Shown in pieces: positions 61,529 to 64,000 of a stretch of DNA of 64,000 nt. The notes under the pieces were generated by a model, which was given only the letters and a program-made list of their open reading frames with translations, searched no databases and was not told where the DNA came from. The number at the start of each line of letters is the position of its first letter. Position 1 is the stretch's first letter. The translations under genes and the position numbers were made by a program. This stretch comes from Hymenobacter sp. J193 (GTDB lineage Bacteria; Bacteroidota; Bacteroidia; Cytophagales; Hymenobacteraceae): assembly GCF_024700075.1 (NCBI RefSeq), contig NZ_JAJONE010000001.1, positions 992,001-1,056,000 on the forward strand. The letters are read 5' to 3'.

Positions 61529-61822
61529 GGTTGAATGTGCTTCGCTAATATGCTAATGTGGGAAATGTGATTGAAGATGTAAATGTGGAGGCTGTTTCAT
61601 GACGAGTCGCGCCACCCCATCCGTCCTGGTCGGGCCAAGCTCCTTTTTAGCAGAAAGCCCCTGATGTCTGCACACCAGGGGCTTTCACATTTCAGGGCTT
61701 GGCACGGGGCTCAGGCCGCACGGCGTCGCGTGGCTCGCCAGAACGGCGTTTGGTCATTAACAGATCAGCACATTAGCGAAGCGAAGCACATTTTCCACAT
61801 TCGCACATTGCCCAATTCAACC
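61529..61822. repeat. Nested inverted repeat, sister of the 43.9-kb element
   Basis: The outer arms (about 61529-61570 and 61770-61822) carry GGTTGAATGTGCTTCGCTAA-type words and their complements with gaps. The inner hairpin is GAAAGCCCCTG with CAGGGGCTTTC (61653-61685), followed by ACATTTCAGGGCTT, the same string as in the 43934 element. The left arm begins beside the hpt promoter and the right arm ends at the pyrophosphatase stop codon, so it fills the 346-bp gap. Confidence 0.85.
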
Positions 61823-64000
61823 CTACCGGCCTTCAGTAATCATCGTCAGGATGAAGCGGGCGGCATCGGGGGCGAGGTCGGCATAGCGCACTTTGGGGCG
61901 CAGGCTCTCCACGGTTTTTTCGATGGGCTGGGGCATGGCAACACCGCGCAGGGGCGTAGCGTTGGGAGCGGCAATATGCGGGGCAATAACCAAGGACACG
62001 ATGCTCATGAGCTTGATGAGGATGTTCATGCTCGGGCCCGAGGTATCCTTGAACGGGTCACCCACGGTGTCGCCGGTTACGGAGGCTTTATGGGCATCGG
62101 AGCCTTTGTACTGCATCACCCCATCAATCATTACGCCTTTCTCAAACGACTTCTTGGCGTTGTCCCAGGCACCGCCGGCGTTGCTCTGGAACATGGCCAT
62201 CAGCACGCCCGATACCGTTACGCCGGCCAGCGTACCGCCCAGCACTTCGGGTCCGAAGGTGAAGCCCACGATAACCGGAACGATGATGGCAATGGCGCCC
62301 GGCAGCATCATTTCGCGAATAGCAGCCTGAGTGGAAATAGCTACGCACTTCTCGTACTCCGGTCGGCCGGTACCTTCCATAATACCCGGAATTTCGCGGA
62401 ACTGGCGGCGCACTTCCTGCACCATAGCCATAGCCGCCCGGCCCACGGCCGAAATAGCCAGCGCGGAGAAGATAAACGGAATCATGGCGCCCACGAACAG
62501 GCCACCCAGCACGCGGGCATTGCTGATGTCGATGGAGGTGATATTGGCCGTGCCCATGAAGGCGGCAAACAAGGCCAGCGAGGTAAGCGCGGCCGAGGCA
62601 ATGGCGAAGCCTTTGCCGGTAGCGGCGGTGGTGTTGCCCACGGCGTCCAGAATATCAGTCCGCTCACGTACTTCCTTGGGCAGTTCGCTCATTTCGGCAA
62701 TGCCGCCGGCGTTGTCGGCAATAGGACCAAAGGCGTCAATGGCCAGCTGCATGGCCGTGGTGGCCATCATACCGGCGGCAGCAATGGCCACGCCGTAGAG
62801 GCCCGCAAACTCATAGCTGAGAATGATACCCGCGGCCAGTACGATAATCGGCAGCACCGTGGATTCCATGCCGATAGCCAGGCCGCCAATAACGGTTGTG
62901 GCGTGGCCGGTGCTGCTTTGCCGCACAATGCTGAGCACGGGCCGCTTGCCCATAGCCGTGTAGTACTCGGTGATGACACTCATCAGGATGCCTACAATCA
63001 GCCCAACGACCACGGCATAGAAAATGTCCATAGCCGTGAACGTAACTCCCCGAATCAGCAAAGAGCCGGAGGGAATCATCCACTTGATAAGACCGTAGGA
63101 GGCCACCGCCGATACTGCTACGGATATGTAGTTACCGGTATTCAAAGCGCCCTGCACGTTGCCGCCTTCCTTTACGCGCACCAGTAGAATGCCAATGAGC
63201 GAGGCCACGATGCCCAGCCCGGCAATGGCCATGGGCAGCAGGATGGGCGAAAGGCCATTGAACTGGTCGCCGGTAGCTACTACCTCGCGGCCCAGTACCA
63301 TGGTGGCCAGAATGGTAGCCACGTAGGAGCCGAACAGGTCGGCACCCATGCCGGCCACGTCACCCACGTTGTCGCCCACGTTGTCGGCAATAGTAGCGGG
63401 GTTGCGGGGGTCATCTTCCGGAATGCCGGCTTCCACTTTCCCCACGAGGTCAGCGCCCACATCGGCCGCTTTGGTGTAGATGCCGCCACCCACGCGGGCA
63501 AACAGGGCAATGCTTTCGGCGCCCAGAGAAAAGCCGGTTAGTACTTCCAAGGCCCGCTCCATCTCAATGCCATTGGCACCGCCGCCGTGGTTGAGCACGA
63601 ACATCTGGTAGAACGCAATAAACAAAGAGCCCAGGCCCAGCACCGCCAGCCCGGCCACGCCCATGCCCATCACGGAGCCCCCCGAAAACGACACGTTCAG
63701 CGCCTGGCTCAGGGAAGTACGAGCCGCTTGCGCCGTGCGTACGTTGGCTTTGGTGGCAATCTTCATCCCGATATAGCCCGCCAGCGCCGAGAAAACCGCC
63801 CCGATTATGAAGGCAATGACGATAATGGGACTGGACTTTTCGCCGGTGCTGCCCAAGTAGAACAGAAAGGCGCTGGCAATCAACACAAACAACGCCAGGA
63901 CTTTATACTCGGCCCGCAGGAAGGCTATGGCCCCATCGGCAATGTAGCCGGCAATAGTGCGCATTCGCTCGTCGCCGGCATCCTGGCGGCTCACCCAGCC
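61823..64000 (-). CDS. hppA: Membrane-bound ion-pumping pyrophosphatase, K+-dependent type (5' end beyond window)
   Basis: The multi-pass enzyme couples pyrophosphate hydrolysis to H+ or Na+ pumping. The frame runs through the window edge (reads [13 protein letters not shown] at 64000), so about 725 residues are visible. The catalytic loops are intact: [27 protein letters not shown] contains the substrate-binding Lys and Asp, later [16 protein letters not shown], and [22 protein letters not shown]. The diagnostic segment [13 protein letters not shown] has Ala and Gly where K+-independent enzymes have Lys and Thr, which predicts K+ dependence. Pumped ion not determined. Confidence 0.95.
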   Translation of the reverse strand, partial: GWVSRQDAGDERMRTIAGYIADGAIAFLRAEYKVLALFVLIASAFLFYLGSTGEKSSPIIVIAFIIGAVFSALAGYIGMKIATKANVRTAQAARTSLSQALNVSFSGGSVMGMGVAGLAVLGLGSLFIAFYQMFVLNHGGGANGIEMERALEVLTGFSLGAESIALFARVGGGIYTKAADVGADLVGKVEAGIPEDDPRNPATIADNVGDNVGDVAGMGADLFGSYVATILATMVLGREVVATGDQFNGLSPILLPMAIAGLGIVASLIGILLVRVKEGGNVQGALNTGNYISVAVSAVASYGLIKWMIPSGSLLIRGVTFTAMDIFYAVVVGLIVGILMSVITEYYTAMGKRPVLSIVRQSSTGHATTVIGGLAIGMESTVLPIIVLAAGIILSYEFAGLYGVAIAAAGMMATTAMQLAIDAFGPIADNAGGIAEMSELPKEVRERTDILDAVGNTTAATGKGFAIASAALTSLALFAAFMGTANITSIDISNARVLGGLFVGAMIPFIFSALAISAVGRAAMAMVQEVRRQFREIPGIMEGTGRPEYEKCVAISTQAAIREMMLPGAIAIIVPVIVGFTFGPEVLGGTLAGVTVSGVLMAMFQSNAGGAWDNAKKSFEKGVMIDGVMQYKGSDAHKASVTGDTVGDPFKDTSGPSMNILIKLMSIVSLVIAPHIAAPNATPLRGVAMPQPIEKTVESLRPKVRYADLAPDAARFILTMITEGR

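Overview
The window looks like chromosome of a high-GC member of the Bacteroidota, most likely Hymenobacter or a close relative. This assignment is inferred from gene content; no 16S gene is present. The evidence is a giant secreted protein with a C-terminal type IX secretion sorting domain, a DUF4835/PorD-type protein next to recN, a Bacteroidota-type RpoZ and BamD, an OstA-like outer-membrane protein, bacillithiol BshA, a GH3/beta-lactamase fusion, and several TAnnTTTG (-7 type) promoter boxes just upstream of start codons.

Layout. 1-12.4 kb is mostly accessory: dienelactone hydrolase (cut by the edge), M28 peptidase, a lipoprotein, an ABM monooxygenase, a ComJ-like gene broken by a complete IS630-family element, an MsbA-like ABC exporter, a DUF433/DUF5615 toxin-antitoxin pair, an SRPBCC protein, an orphan barstar-like protein, a frameshifted GAF protein and a CPBP protease. 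12.4-22.4 kb carries two adjacent Roadblock-like proteins, a paralogue of the first lipoprotein, an SDR, a tail-specific protease and a TPR histidine kinase. 22.6-31.4 kb is a core minus-strand block: OstA-like, bamD, rpoZ, coaC half, an AT-rich SH3-like intruder, coaB half, porD-like, recN, fabI. It joins envelope assembly, CoA synthesis, DNA repair and fatty-acid synthesis. 31.7-35.5 kb is plus-strand (tilS, mdh, macro domain, AlkD-like). 35.6-39.4 kb is minus-strand (two rhomboids, mutL). 39.7-45.3 kb holds the GH3/serine hydrolase fusion, bshA and an A-type Fe-S carrier. 45.3-50.1 kb is a lower-GC insertion carrying the 1479-residue T9SS cargo protein and ending in a truncated second copy of the Fe-S carrier gene. 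50.2-56 kb has a ChaN-like gene, a lipoprotein, an ABC-2 exporter pair and an ECF sigma factor with a coupled membrane protein. 56.5-64 kb is core: dnaJ, grpE, obgE, adk, hpt and a K+-dependent-type membrane pyrophosphatase that runs off the right edge.

Two themes stand out. First, intergenic space is full of long perfect inverted repeats of several families, including eight TGTACA hexamers in four inverted pairs at 51.9-52.3 kb. Second, four genes (a GAF gene, mutL, a chaN-like gene, adk) each carry one apparent single-base frameshift. Because adk is normally essential and its indel lies in a C run, these are more likely sequence errors than real pseudogenes.

Mobile or insertion events readable at base level are the IS630 element (TA target duplication; excision restores the host frame exactly), the hesB partial duplication around the T9SS gene, and the split coaBC. 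I saw no rRNA, tRNA, CRISPR array or prophage.
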